Assembly: GCA_019744775.1 (NCBI GenBank)
Contig: JAIETZ010000002.1
Coordinates: forward strand, 372,001 to 436,000
DNA length: 64,000 nt
Reading direction: 5' to 3'
DNA from: Candidatus Obscuribacterales bacterium
GTDB taxonomy: Bacteria > Cyanobacteriota > Vampirovibrionia > Obscuribacterales > Obscuribacteraceae
The notes under the pieces are model-generated. The model saw only the letters and a program-made list of their open reading frames with translations, ran no database searches and was not told the DNA's origin. Shown here in pieces: positions 49,385 through 59,382 of this stretch. The first letter of the stretch is position 1; every line of letters starts with the position of its first letter. Made by a program: the position numbers and the translations under genes.

Positions 49385-49505
49385 ACTGGAAGGGGCAAAA
49401 ATTAAACAAGAAGAGCATTCAAACTCTAATCAGCACCAAAGCCAGCAAGAGATCCGAAACAGTTGGTGTCAAACGCGCAGCAGCTATGCTTAAAGCAAGC
49501 TAGTC

Positions 49506-51992
49506 CTAAAACTTCGCCGGAACTATTTGTTGCATGATAGACAAGATCAAGGCTTCGACACAGCGAGCATCCCAAAGACTGTTGGCACCCTTGGTCAACT
49601 CTTCTTGCGCTTGTGTTGGCGCAAGTCCCGGTCGATAGACAAGATCAGAGGTCATGGCGTGATAACTATCGGCGACAGCAATAATGCGCGCAGCAAGAGG
49701 AATCTCTTCTCCTTTAAGTCCTACTCCGTCGCGTCCCGGATAGCCGTTGCCATCGAATTCCTCGTGGTGGGCTCTGACAATTGGACCCAGATTGGACAAT
49801 TCCGGGAAAGACTCGAGCAAATCAGCGCCGTCAATTGGGTGGCGCATCACCAAAAGCAATTCCTCATCACTTAATTGATCATCAGGTTTTTGCAGAATTT
49901 CTTGTGGAGCACCTAATTTGCCGACATCGTGCAATAAAGCAGCTAAGCGAATATGATCTATTTCAGCAGGCGACAGTCCCATCTGTTTAGCAATTGCCTG
50001 AGCGTATTCGGCAACCTGACGGGCGTGTCCATTCTTGTATTTGTCTTTTTGTTCAATCTGGGTAATCCAGCCGTCAATGCGGCCAAGCATACGCACATCA
50101 AGACCAGCAGTAGCGAATATGTAATCAGATGTTGGGTTTTTGGAAGCCAGCAATTCTTCTAATTTTGCTTGAGCTTGTTGTTCATCTATCTGAATTGGCG
50201 GACCTTCAACGAATTCCGGTGAGTCCGGATGGAATTTGCTCTTGTCCTTGTGCAGAGATGCCAGCAACGAGCTTCCCTGCGCGGCCCCTGTTGGTCCTTT
50301 TGGTTTACCAAACATCGCTGAACCAAGTCCGTGACTGGCAGGACCCGATGATGGGGTCGGAATAGAATCCAGATCCGCGCCCCATTTACTTTCATGCTCT
50401 TCTTCCAATGCCGCTTGTGGCGGTGGAGGTGGAGCCTGGCTGACATCCGCTACAGGCTGGAAAGTTTCGCTTGGAGCCTCAAGTGCAGGCGGCGGCGGTG
50501 GTGTCGGCTGAGCTTTAGGAGGAGGCGGCGGCATTTCCGGTTGCGACATTTCTTCCGGAGTAATTTCCACCAGCGGTGGTGGAGGCGCCTGTGCCTCTAA
50601 AGTCGGTTCAATAAATACAGGCTGTGGAGGCGTTGGTGCCGGAGCTTCACTGCCAAAATCTACAGCAGGCATTCCCGACTTGCCGGATCCACCTAGAATA
50701 TCGCCGATAGAATGCGCGCCCAAAGTAGGTGCATTCACTTCGGCAGCAGCTTCATCAGAGCCCCAAGCAGACTGCATTTCATAAGCAGGAGTTCCTGACG
50801 TGTCCGCAGCCAAAGGCGGCGCTACGTTTTCTACCGGCTGCAGTCCCTTTGTAGGGGGTGCCGGCGCTGCCGCAGGAGGTTCAGGAGCAGTCTCAACAGC
50901 AGTGGGTACAACTTCTTGCTCAGGCGGCGGCGCTGCTTGAGCCGGAGCTTGAGCTGTAGCTGCCTGAGACTGTTGACCTATTGAAGGCACCGATGTTTTC
51001 TGCGCTTGCGGTATCGACTGTTGACCAAGCGCATCTTTCAAAGCGCGTCTAATTGCCCGGATGTCTTCCTTTTCTTCTTGTCCTTCCGGCTTGTCGACAA
51101 CACGTTGATGCAATTGCATTATTGGTTCGCGTGCAAGTTTTTCAGCTGGCAATTTAGCCAAGGCTTCCGCAACTTTGTCAGCCACTGCCTGCACCATGTC
51201 GATTTCGTGGCGCGTCCAAGAACGACGCCAGTCACACTGTTGAAGAATTACACAGCCATGAGTATTGCTTTCATGACGTAAGGGAATGCCTAAATAACTT
51301 CTAGCGCCGATGAATTGCAATTCTTCCTGCATCGGTGTCACATAGGAATTTTCTTGTCCCTCAAAGACCAATAAAGGAGACTTGGCTAAAAGCGTGTGAG
51401 CAACAATTGCCGAGTCAGTTGTCGGCCAGCGAAAATCACGACAGCTCGGATACGTCCCTTGCTGGCTGTATTCATAACAACGCCAACCGGCTTGCGAATC
51501 ATCGGTACAAATGAACAAACAACGCGTAGCATTTAAAACTTTACCGAGAATATTCACAACCATGAAAAGCGCATCGCCTATTCCCAGCGAATAGGTCATC
51601 ACGTTGCCGATTTCCACCAGGAACGTATCGCGAAAAGTATCGCGTTGCACAACATCTGTAATTTGCGAGTGGCGAATTATCTCAGCTAATTCAGCCATAA
51701 TCACGCGCAAGGTGTTTATATCTTCTTCGGTCAATAACTGTTGTCTGGAAAGAGCCACATAGCCTTGAGCATTTCCTTGAAGCGCAATCGGCAAACGCAA
51801 GCAACTTGTGTCTTCGCCATTATCGGTAACTTTGTATTCGCAAACAGTTGTGATATTGCGATCAAGGGGACTGGTCAGCACGATTTGGCAAGCATCGGCT
51901 GAGAAGCTTTCGGAAAGCTCTTTCACTGTGGTTTCCAGAATCTTTTTGAGATCCCGTACTCCAGTTAGCTTTGTAGCAAGAGCGCTGGTCAT
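49506..51992 (-). CDS. GAF-domain / HD-GYP cyclic-di-GMP phosphodiesterase-like protein
   Basis: Protein of 828 residues. The N-terminal 300 residues contain two GAF-like segments (KELSESFSADACQIV to AYVALSRQQL, and MVVNILGKVLNATRCLFICTDDSQ to GVILQQ). A Pro/Ala/Glu-rich linker occupies about residues 310-560. The C-terminal HD-GYP domain has His688-Asp689 (LLHDVGKLG), then HHEEFDGNGYPG with GYP at 750-752, so catalytic residues are intact. It should degrade cyclic di-GMP in response to a sensed ligand or a partner. The ATG is followed by TSALATKLTGVRDLK. No GGDEF protein is nearby. Confidence 0.88.
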   Translation of the reverse strand: MTSALATKLTGVRDLKKILETTVKELSESFSADACQIVLTSPLDRNITTVCEYKVTDNGEDTSCLRLPIALQGNAQGYVALSRQQLLTEEDINTLRVIMAELAEIIRHSQITDVVQRDTFRDTFLVEIGNVMTYSLGIGDALFMVVNILGKVLNATRCLFICTDDSQAGWRCYEYSQQGTYPSCRDFRWPTTDSAIVAHTLLAKSPLLVFEGQENSYVTPMQEELQFIGARSYLGIPLRHESNTHGCVILQQCDWRRSWTRHEIDMVQAVADKVAEALAKLPAEKLAREPIMQLHQRVVDKPEGQEEKEDIRAIRRALKDALGQQSIPQAQKTSVPSIGQQSQAATAQAPAQAAPPPEQEVVPTAVETAPEPPAAAPAPPTKGLQPVENVAPPLAADTSGTPAYEMQSAWGSDEAAAEVNAPTLGAHSIGDILGGSGKSGMPAVDFGSEAPAPTPPQPVFIEPTLEAQAPPPPLVEITPEEMSQPEMPPPPPKAQPTPPPPPALEAPSETFQPVADVSQAPPPPPQAALEEEHESKWGADLDSIPTPSSGPASHGLGSAMFGKPKGPTGAAQGSSLLASLHKDKSKFHPDSPEFVEGPPIQIDEQQAQAKLEELLASKNPTSDYIFATAGLDVRMLGRIDGWITQIEQKDKYKNGHARQVAEYAQAIAKQMGLSPAEIDHIRLAALLHDVGKLGAPQEILQKPDDQLSDEELLLVMRHPIDGADLLESFPELSNLGPIVRAHHEEFDGNGYPGRDGVGLKGEEIPLAARIIAVADSYHAMTSDLVYRPGLAPTQAQEELTKGANSLWDARCVEALILSIMQQIVPAKF

Positions 51993-52099
51993 GAGTAGTT
52001 CCTTTTCAATTTATCTGCATAAAATGCAGGCCGTGGTAATTACTGTTTTTCCCAGTCCAGCATTACTTTAATACTCTTTATTAGTATGGCTGAATTTTA

Positions 52100-52642
52100 T
52101 TAATCCAGCGACAACGAACTTACTCGATTAAGACTTGCCAAAGCCAGGCTGAGAGCCTCTTTGACGTTTTTTGCCAATTCCAACTGGTGAATATCATCAA
52201 GGTTCACCCAAGCGGCATTTTTTACTTCCTCACTTACCACAATGGCTGGTAATGTGCCACGCTCGACAGTGCGGCAAAGAAAAGCAAGGTCCAGGTGATG
52301 TACGTACTCACCTTTTTCAAAGGCTCTTACGTTGTGTATACATAGTGGTTTTGGTAAGAAAAAAGCCTCATTGCTGCCGGTTTCAGGCATCACTTCCGAA
52401 ATTATCTCGACAGCAATCCCTGTCTCTTCAAAGACTTCACGCACGGCGGCTTCGTGCGGTAATTCAAATTCATCAATATGACCGCCTGGCGGCATCCAGG
52501 CCCCTATCCGCCGATGATGGACAAGCAGAACGTGTCCTTCTTCGACAACAACGGCCGAAGCTGTAAAGTGCTGTGGTAATGGTTCTCTTACGCTTGCCAC
52601 CCAGGTATTTTCCCATAATGGGCTTAGCTCCATGTCGAACAT
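52100..52642 (-). CDS. NUDIX hydrolase
   Basis: Protein of 180 residues. The NUDIX box GGHIDEFELPHEAAVREVFE-ETG (residues 53-75) is complete. The N-terminus (ASAVVVEEGHVLLVHHRRIGAWMPPGG) matches NUDIX proteins acting on nucleotides or related diphosphates. Substrate unknown. It faces the plus-strand membrane gene across a 39-bp gap, so both promoters are compact. Confidence 0.87.
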   Translation of the reverse strand: MFDMELSPLWENTWVASVREPLPQHFTASAVVVEEGHVLLVHHRRIGAWMPPGGHIDEFELPHEAAVREVFEETGIAVEIISEVMPETGSNEAFFLPKPLCIHNVRAFEKGEYVHHLDLAFLCRTVERGTLPAIVVSEEVKNAAWVNLDDIHQLELAKNVKEALSLALASLNRVSSLSLD

Positions 52643-52681
52643 GGCATATAGATCTTCAGTAATACCTTCAGAACTCTAGCC

Positions 52682-53614
52682 TTGATAATCAAACCAATTA
52701 ATCAGGAGCTTTCGCCCGGGGACATTGTTGGTACCGCTTTCACAACTTTGCGCCGCAATATCGGCTTTACCTGCAAAGTCTTACTGGTGCCGACAATTTT
52801 CAGCACACTGGGCAGCATGGCTATGCAATGGCCGTTAAGTAAACCGGCATATTGGACGGACTCGCTGACAGGCATGGGATCGCTTTTTCTCATTGGCATT
52901 GTAGGACTAGCGGTCGGGCTAATTGCCAAGTGGGTGCTCACGTTACGCCAAATGTCTCTTATGCGCATGGAAGGTGGATTTTCGACCGATTGGCAGGAAT
53001 CCTATGCAGCAGTTCTTCAACGTAAATGGCAGGTTATAGCACTCTGGATTCTGACAGCAATTGTCTCTGTGGGAATATTTCTTGCCTGGCTTATTCCGCT
53101 CGTACTTACTTATAAAAAAGATCAGTCTTCCGACGAACTTGTTCCTGTAATTTTGCTCAGTTTCGGGGCGCTGATAGTAGCGTTTTCAGCAATTTCCTTT
53201 GTTGTATTAATGGGTCTTTGCATAATTGCCTGCGAAAACCTATCTTTTAAAGAGAGCATTGACAAAGCAGTGAAGCTAACGTCAGGCAACATCATGCGTT
53301 GTTTGGGCTTTGCTCTCGCGTTTACTCTCACTATTGTCGTTCTTACCTATCCGCTAACCATGCCCATAATCATATTAAATCTTTGGGACACATATAAGTT
53401 AGGCGTCAGTCACAATGCCGGTGAAATACCCATGCACACAATGATTGTCACGCATGTATGGGAATCATTTATCACACTTCTAATAAGCCCGCTATTTAGT
53501 TTTGCCTTCGCCGCCTTTTATGTTGATTTACTCAATCGAAGAGAAGGACTCGATTTAAGAAGAAGACTTAACGCATTGGTTCCGTCCGAGGAAACAGACA
53601 ATCATGGAACCTAA
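52682..53614 (+). CDS. Polytopic membrane protein, head of the MoxR operon
   Basis: Protein of 310 residues starting at TTG (MIIKPINQELSPGDIVGTAF). About six hydrophobic segments are present (LTGMGSLFLIGIVGLAVGLIAKW, ALWILTAIVSVGIFLAWLIPLVL, VVLMGLCIIACENLSF, ALAFTLTIVVLTYPLT). The pattern resembles the membrane domain of glycerophosphodiester phosphodiesterase-type proteins, without a catalytic part. It overlaps the next gene by 11 bp. Probably an envelope component working with the MoxR/DUF58 unit. Confidence 0.65.
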   Translation: MIIKPINQELSPGDIVGTAFTTLRRNIGFTCKVLLVPTIFSTLGSMAMQWPLSKPAYWTDSLTGMGSLFLIGIVGLAVGLIAKWVLTLRQMSLMRMEGGFSTDWQESYAAVLQRKWQVIALWILTAIVSVGIFLAWLIPLVLTYKKDQSSDELVPVILLSFGALIVAFSAISFVVLMGLCIIACENLSFKESIDKAVKLTSGNIMRCLGFALAFTLTIVVLTYPLTMPIIILNLWDTYKLGVSHNAGEIPMHTMIVTHVWESFITLLISPLFSFAFAAFYVDLLNRREGLDLRRRLNALVPSEETDNHGT

Positions 53615-54266
53615 AGATTTAAGCGCGTACATCGCTGCGTTAAGCAAGGACTATCTCTATCCCAAAACACCAAAAGTGGTCAATCATTTCGAAGATCTTT
53701 TTCTGCGCTTACTGCGTTACATAATCGATTTTCTTGACTCGCTGCATATCAAAATACCTTATCCAACGCACGAAAACATGATGACCATGTACATGATGCT
53801 GGCGGTATTCATCGTCGCATTTATCGCTATCTCTTTGATGGTCATAGTACTCATTAGAAGTGTTCAGCAAAACACAGTTAGAATTTCTTCGCGCACACTT
53901 GTCGATGCCAACTTAGAGCCGATACTCGACTCTTCATCCTGGCTCAATATTGCCGAGGAATTGGCATCGGAAAAAAATTATCGATCTGCCTGCCGCGCAG
54001 TATTTCTCTCAACGCTGCTTGTACTTGATGAAATGACCATAGCTAAGTTTGTGACTGCCTTGAGTAATTATGAGTACCTTTACAGAATTGTCAGACACAA
54101 AGAGCTGCATGCCAAGGTAAGAGAATTGGCAAATATTGTTGACCTTATTTGGTTCGGCAATCACGAAGCAAATGCCTCCAGCTATCAATCTTGTCTTTCC
54201 CTGCACTCGGCAGTCAAAGCCGAAGCAGAGGACATTATTAGGCGGAGGCAATTCAATGGCAAGTAA
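53604..54266 (+). CDS. DUF4129-type membrane protein
   Basis: Protein of 220 residues: an N-terminal cytoplasmic or loop part, one strong helix (MMTMYMMLAVFIVAFIAISLMVIVLI), then a helical C-terminal domain. That domain contains ASEKNYRSACRAVFLSTLLVLDE and YLYRIVRHKELHAKVRELANIVDLIWFG, the arrangement seen in DUF4129 proteins. It overlaps the following gene by 11 bp. In MoxR operons such proteins accompany DUF4350 and DUF58 proteins. Confidence 0.7.
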   Translation: MEPKDLSAYIAALSKDYLYPKTPKVVNHFEDLFLRLLRYIIDFLDSLHIKIPYPTHENMMTMYMMLAVFIVAFIAISLMVIVLIRSVQQNTVRISSRTLVDANLEPILDSSSWLNIAEELASEKNYRSACRAVFLSTLLVLDEMTIAKFVTALSNYEYLYRIVRHKELHAKVRELANIVDLIWFGNHEANASSYQSCLSLHSAVKAEAEDIIRRRQFNGK

Positions 54267-55491
54267 AAGCCTTACCAATCAAATATGGTTGCAGATGGCT
54301 ATCTTTATTCTCGTGAGTACTACCGCGGCGCTCGTCAGCGTACATTTCAAGGAAAAGGTTTCGCTGCTTGCACCGGAAGTGACAATCAACCCGTCCGTAC
54401 TGAACAAAAAAGCAAGCGGCTCCAGTGCCATCTATGAGCTGACAAAAATCGCCGGACTCAATACCCACGTCTGGAAGTTGCCCTACAGAGATCTCAAAAG
54501 CATCAAAGGGCAACTTGTGATGATAAGTCCTAATCACTCGCTGGAAAAATTTGAAAGAGACCTCATTCTCGACTGGGTCTCCAAAGGAAACAGTCTTATC
54601 TATCTAGATCAATTCTCAAATCCCTACAGCAAAGAGGTTCTTGGAACATTTAATATTTGGACGCATTCAAACAAGAAACAAATAGATGTCGCGGCACTGC
54701 CCGAACCAAACTTGAGGGTGACTCGGTTTGTCGGTCCTACCAAAGTATCGTACTTAGAATCGTTTGATACAGGTAGGCATTTAGTGCCGGTGCTCCGCAA
54801 CGATAAAGATATCTTGATGGTCGAACTCAGACACGGCAAAGGCAATATCCTCCTTGGTACAACAGCCAATCTAGTGGCAAATTCTCGACTTCTGGACAGC
54901 GGAGCCAATTTCCAGCTGATCGCTAATTGGCTGCGACTAAACAATTCAACCGTCTACTTTGATGAGCGCTGTCACGGGCTTATGCAAAGTCGCAACCTTA
55001 TAACCAGCGTTTTAAGCGGTGTCAGCGGCATCTTGTTTTTGCAAATTGTCGTTATTCTCGCTATAGCAATAGCCGGTTCTGCCCAACGATTCGGACAGAA
55101 GCTGACACTTGCAAATGCTCGAAAAATATCCAATCTTGAATTTGTTAACGGCATTGCCAACTCATATCGTCGAGCACGTGCCACACACCTAGCAGCAGAT
55201 GTATTGAGCCACAACCTGCGTCTTAAATTGGCCAAGGCTCTTGGTCAATCAACAGGTGATGATGAAACACTGGCAGCTGTGTATGCCAACAGCTTGAAAG
55301 AATCAACAGGTGATATTCGTGAAGCGGAAAGGACAAGACTGATAGAGATACTTGCCGCCTCAAAAACATCAGGCAACAAGACACATATCTCCAATCAGGA
55401 AATGACTGACATCGCAGCCTATTGCGATAAGATACAGGAAACTCTAGAGACAACTCAACAAGGAAATGTCCATGACACAACAATTAGTTAA
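54256..55491 (+). CDS. DUF4350-type membrane protein
   Basis: Protein of 411 residues with N-terminal helix [17 protein letters not shown]. The soluble domain ([57 protein letters not shown]) follows the DUF4350 pattern, and there is a second helix ([11 protein letters not shown]). The C-terminal [24 protein letters not shown] part is also typical. ATG 54256 is preceded by GGAGG and fits better than the upstream in-frame ATG. It overlaps the MoxR ATPase gene by 20 bp. Confidence 0.78.
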   Translation: MASKSLTNQIWLQMAIFILVSTTAALVSVHFKEKVSLLAPEVTINPSVLNKKASGSSAIYELTKIAGLNTHVWKLPYRDLKSIKGQLVMISPNHSLEKFERDLILDWVSKGNSLIYLDQFSNPYSKEVLGTFNIWTHSNKKQIDVAALPEPNLRVTRFVGPTKVSYLESFDTGRHLVPVLRNDKDILMVELRHGKGNILLGTTANLVANSRLLDSGANFQLIANWLRLNNSTVYFDERCHGLMQSRNLITSVLSGVSGILFLQIVVILAIAIAGSAQRFGQKLTLANARKISNLEFVNGIANSYRRARATHLAADVLSHNLRLKLAKALGQSTGDDETLAAVYANSLKESTGDIREAERTRLIEILAASKTSGNKTHISNQEMTDIAAYCDKIQETLETTQQGNVHDTTIS

Positions 55492-56428
55492 GCTGACGAC
55501 TATTAGCCGGAGTTTGAAAGACGCCCTCAATAATGTCATTGTTGGGCAGGAGTTAGTTGTCGACCAACTGCTGATATCTCTTTTAGCCGAAGGACATGTT
55601 CTCATGGAAGGCGTGCCGGGCACCGCCAAGACTCTTTTAGCCAAGACACTGGCAAGGCTAATTTCCGTGGACTTTGCCCGCGTGCAATTGACCCCGGACA
55701 TGCTTCCCTCAGATATCATCGGCACAAGTGTTTATGATCTGAACAGCCGTACTTTTCACGTAAAGAAAGGGCCGATATTTACAGGGCTTCTTCTCGCTGA
55801 TGAAATTAACCGCACCCCGCCAAAAACACAATCAGCACTTTTAGAGGCAATGGAAGAACATCAAGTAACTCTTGATGGACAAACACATCCACTGCCTGAA
55901 CCTTTTATGGTTATCGCCACACAAAACCCCATTGAATTTGAGGGGACTTATCCGTTGCCGGAAGCGCAACTAGATCGCTTCATGCTCAAAATTATCGTCT
56001 CGTATCCAGGCAAGGAAGCCGAAACTAACATCTTGCGCAAATGGCAAAGCGGCGACTACAACCGCCACGCACCGGAGTTAGCACCGCTTGTCTCCAGAGA
56101 AGAAATCCTTGAATGCCGTGAACAGCTCAAGTTAGTGCAAGTCGAAGAAAGTATCTTTTCATACTTGTCGGAATTGATAGACAAGACAAGGCATATCTCT
56201 GATTTGTACTTAGGCGCCAGTCCAAGAGCAGCGATTAACTGGCTGGCGGCAGCCAAGGCACAAGCGGCGATTGCCGGCAAAGACTTTGTTACTCCAGATG
56301 AAATTAAAATGACTGCGCAACCAATTCTGCGCCATAGACTAATACTTACACCAGAAGCGGAGATGGAAGGAATTACCATCAACCAAGTAGTCGAGAATCT
56401 GCTCAATCAAGTAAAAGTACCGCGATAA
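55472..56428 (+). CDS. MoxR-type AAA+ ATPase
   Basis: Protein of about 318 residues. Walker A is GVPGTAKT; Walker B is [25 protein letters not shown]; the sensor region is [17 protein letters not shown]. MoxR ATPases are chaperone-like activators of proteins with vWA or DUF58 domains. The start is the second ATG (55472), which gives AAGGA 7 nt upstream; the first ATG (55466) would leave no spacing. Its probable partner, a DUF58 protein, is the next gene. Confidence 0.93.
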   Translation: MTQQLVKLTTISRSLKDALNNVIVGQELVVDQLLISLLAEGHVLMEGVPGTAKTLLAKTLARLISVDFARVQLTPDMLPSDIIGTSVYDLNSRTFHVKKGPIFTGLLLADEINRTPPKTQSALLEAMEEHQVTLDGQTHPLPEPFMVIATQNPIEFEGTYPLPEAQLDRFMLKIIVSYPGKEAETNILRKWQSGDYNRHAPELAPLVSREEILECREQLKLVQVEESIFSYLSELIDKTRHISDLYLGASPRAAINWLAAAKAQAAIAGKDFVTPDEIKMTAQPILRHRLILTPEAEMEGITINQVVENLLNQVKVPR

Positions 56429-56439
56429 GGACAATTTAG

Positions 56440-57744
56440 TTGGTAGCCGCATTCCGCCTATATTTGCTCCTTTCACTAGCAGCGTTGCTTCTGCTTGTCG
56501 GCTGCTTTCATTTTGCATTTGCCGTCCTCGGTATTGTGGTAAATGTGCTGGTAGTTTTGCTTTTAATAGCCGACTGGTGCCTAACAAGTCAAAGTAAATT
56601 CCTCACAGCAAAACGTGGTGTTGCCAAAAGACTATCAATTGGCAGGTTAAATGAAGTCACGTTGACCGTAATCAATCAAGGTCCTGATGAGCTGGCATGC
56701 AGAATCAAAGACGATGTGCCTGTAGGCTTTGAGGTTGATGCTGAGGAATTTCTGGTAACCGTACCACCGCTCAACAAATTGACCCTTAATTACAATGTCA
56801 CTCCGCTCCGACGCGGCAATTACCAATTCAACAAAACTCACTTGCGTTATTTGAGTGCCTTGAAATTGTTCTGGCGGCAAATAGGTTTCAACAACCAGGA
56901 AGATGTTCGTGTATTCAATGATTTGAAGTTGCTCAATGAACTAGCAATAAAACTAAGCAGATCAAGCGAATTGGGTGAAATCAAAAAGCGCAAGCGCGGT
57001 GCTGGCACGGAATTTGCCAGCTTGAAAGAATATCAAGTCGGAGACGACAGTCGCTTTATAGATTGGAAAGCAACAGCCAGACGCAATCATCCGGTAGTGC
57101 GCAATTATGATGTAGAGCATGAGCAAAACATGCTCATCCTTGTTGATGCCGGACGCACGATGGTTTCTGATCTCAATGGACTAACGCGTTTTGATCACGC
57201 ACTTAATTCTGCCCTCGCTTTAGCACTAACAGGTCTTTCACGCGGCGATCAAGTGGGAATAGGCGTTTTCAACCACAAACCAATTTGCTACCTGCCTCCT
57301 AAAAGAGGCAAGACACAGCTTAAGGAAATGCTGGAATTAGTTTTTGATGTTCAAGCCAAGCCTGTCGAACCGGATTATGCAAGCGTGCTTACCTACTTCG
57401 CCAATCAATTGAAAGGTCGAGCATTGCTTGTCGTCTTAACTGATGTCAGCGATACAACAGCCTCAGAAGCACTGCTTAAAGGTCTAACGAGCCTAAAACC
57501 AAGGCATTTGCCTTTTTGCGTCACACTGCGCGACAAACAAATTGACGATCTAGCACAAGAAAAGACAATAGCCGAAGAACATATTTACAAGCGTGTTGCT
57601 GCGCTTGATTTAATTAGCGCAAGAGATCTTGCCTTAGCCACGTTGAGCAGGCAAGGTTGCCTTACCTTGGATAGCCCGCCGGAGCTGCTCACCAGCAAGC
57701 TAATTGCTCAATACTTGGAAGTCAAAACTCGCAGCAGGCTTTAG
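56440..57744 (+). CDS. DUF58 domain protein
   Basis: Protein of 434 residues with a TTG start and AAGGA upstream. Two N-terminal helices precede a beta-sandwich region. The DUF58 signature is GAGTEFASLKEYQVGDD, then IDWKATARRN, followed by the vWA-like part EQNMLILVDAGRTM and LVVLTDVSDTTASEALLKG. Partner of MoxR. It ends in a 4-bp overlap with the convergent LuxR-type gene stop. Confidence 0.92.
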   Translation: MVAAFRLYLLLSLAALLLLVGCFHFAFAVLGIVVNVLVVLLLIADWCLTSQSKFLTAKRGVAKRLSIGRLNEVTLTVINQGPDELACRIKDDVPVGFEVDAEEFLVTVPPLNKLTLNYNVTPLRRGNYQFNKTHLRYLSALKLFWRQIGFNNQEDVRVFNDLKLLNELAIKLSRSSELGEIKKRKRGAGTEFASLKEYQVGDDSRFIDWKATARRNHPVVRNYDVEHEQNMLILVDAGRTMVSDLNGLTRFDHALNSALALALTGLSRGDQVGIGVFNHKPICYLPPKRGKTQLKEMLELVFDVQAKPVEPDYASVLTYFANQLKGRALLVVLTDVSDTTASEALLKGLTSLKPRHLPFCVTLRDKQIDDLAQEKTIAEEHIYKRVAALDLISARDLALATLSRQGCLTLDSPPELLTSKLIAQYLEVKTRSRL

Positions 57745-59120
57745 ACAAGGTGATTGTCGCATGCATATTTCACAAGTGCAGTACGGCTCTTGAGCTTCAA
57801 CTTCTTACGGATACGAGAAGCGTGCAACTCCACAGTAGATTCGGTCAGGAAAAGCCGCTGTGCGATTTCCCGGTTTGCCAGACCCTGAGCAATTAAGCGC
57901 AAGACTTCCATTTCTCTTTGCGAAAGTCTAACGGCAGGAGCCAACTTATCCCCATCCTCGGTGTGCGGTCGGCCGCCCTGACCAACCAATTCAAGGGCCG
58001 TTGTTAATTGTTGCGTGAGTGTTGTAATCACATTCATTTTGTATAGTTGATCTTTCACTTGAGCGAGCATGTCGGCATGGTTAACGGCGATAGCTGCCTG
58101 CTGAGCCACTGTTTCTAAAACTACAATTTCCCTCTCGCTAAAAGCTCTCGAGCGTCGACAATCTAAAACAAGCAAAACTCCATGATGGATACCATGAAAG
58201 GTGATGGGCGTTCCCAGCATGGTTTTTATATCATTGCTGCGCACATATTCCATTTCTTGATGCCCCAGTTCACCAAAGGGCATTTGACCGCTCATGCTGC
58301 CTATTGCCGCTGTACGCTGCTTGAAGAAGGCAACGACATTGGGAGGAAGATGCTCAGTTCTACCAAGACCAAGCGGGCTGGAAGCAGCATCGGCATACTC
58401 GTGAGTAACAAGAGCATGACCTGGCATATCAGTGCGAACAACCAAACAGAATGTAGCGGAAAGCGCTCGTCCCAAACAATCAACAGCGGTTTGCGAAACA
58501 ACATCCTTGTCCAAAGACAGATGCAGCTTGCTTATGATGTGACGCATCATCCGCTCATCACTCAATTGCCTGGTTAATTCATCGATACTGTAGGTGGGTT
58601 TGGAAGCATCCGCCGGCGGCAAGTTTTGCTGATTCAAGAGCAAAAGCATTTCTTCGGCAATTATTTGGGCGACAGCCTTAATCTCTTCGCACGATTCTGC
58701 GTCTTCCTTTTGGTGTAAGCAAAGAAGGCCGCTCAATTCATTCTTGTTCAATAAAGGATATATGGTGCCCAGTTGGTTAGCCCGCGATTTTAAAAAGCCG
58801 GCAAAACCCTCGTCGCTACGAATCTCACTTAGAAGTAAGCATTGTCCTTGTGACAGTAACCGATAAAGTTCGGCTTCCTTATCTAAAATGAACGATCGGC
58901 CGATAAAACTTTGCCCTTCATTAAGCCAATAATCGGCCAGGATTGTCGCCTTGTTGTCCGGGGCAATTTGTAAGAGAGTGGCCCCATTTAGGGACATCGA
59001 TTGGCAAACCTGAGCCAAAGCTTCGTTTAAACCATCGCCAAAGTCAGTCGCATCCAAGATGGCGCGCCTCACCCTAGCCATTAGGCTACCTACCCGATTA
59101 AGGGTCTGGATATCAGACAT
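57741..59120 (-). CDS. GAF-domain LuxR-type transcription regulator
   Basis: Protein of 459 residues. Two GAF-like domains are visible: GDGLNEALAQVCQSMSLNGATLLQI onward, then VSQTAVDCLGRALSATFCLVV with EREIVVLETVAQQAAIAVNHADML. The C-terminus is a LuxR/FixJ helix-turn-helix (SQREMEVLRLIAQGLANREI, then FLTESTVELHASRIRKKL). It has no receiver domain, so sensing is probably intramolecular through GAF. The 262-bp upstream region holds a palindrome at 59167-59187. Confidence 0.88.
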   Translation of the reverse strand: MSDIQTLNRVGSLMARVRRAILDATDFGDGLNEALAQVCQSMSLNGATLLQIAPDNKATILADYWLNEGQSFIGRSFILDKEAELYRLLSQGQCLLLSEIRSDEGFAGFLKSRANQLGTIYPLLNKNELSGLLCLHQKEDAESCEEIKAVAQIIAEEMLLLLNQQNLPPADASKPTYSIDELTRQLSDERMMRHIISKLHLSLDKDVVSQTAVDCLGRALSATFCLVVRTDMPGHALVTHEYADAASSPLGLGRTEHLPPNVVAFFKQRTAAIGSMSGQMPFGELGHQEMEYVRSNDIKTMLGTPITFHGIHHGVLLVLDCRRSRAFSEREIVVLETVAQQAAIAVNHADMLAQVKDQLYKMNVITTLTQQLTTALELVGQGGRPHTEDGDKLAPAVRLSQREMEVLRLIAQGLANREIAQRLFLTESTVELHASRIRKKLKLKSRTALVKYACDNHLV

Positions 59121-59166
59121 ACCTTGGTCCTGCCCGTGAAATTGGTCGATTGCTTGCTGGGGTTTT

Positions 59167-59187
59167 CCCTATGTATCCAATATAGGG
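59167..59187 (-). promoter_or_regulatory. Inverted repeat upstream of the LuxR-type gene
   Basis: CCCTAT and ATAGGG are separated by 9 nt and lie about 47 bp upstream of the LuxR-type ATG. They are symmetric enough to be a dimer binding site, possibly for self-regulation. The rest of 59121-59382 contains no gene; it holds this site and the promoter of the divergent HExxH gene. Confidence 0.35.
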
Positions 59188-59382
59188 TTTCCGTAATGAC
59201 TCATGCAGGGGTTGTCAAAAAATTTAATCCGGCTCAAGACTTGCCAACCGCTTGGGTTCCGAGCCAAACCCATCCCAGCTTGACTCTTGGCAGCCTTTTG
59301 TTCGTCGCTAGTTTATTATAGAATTAATATATCTTCACACCGAAGCAGGTCGATTCTCAGTCCCAAAATTGGAAGTTAGTTA

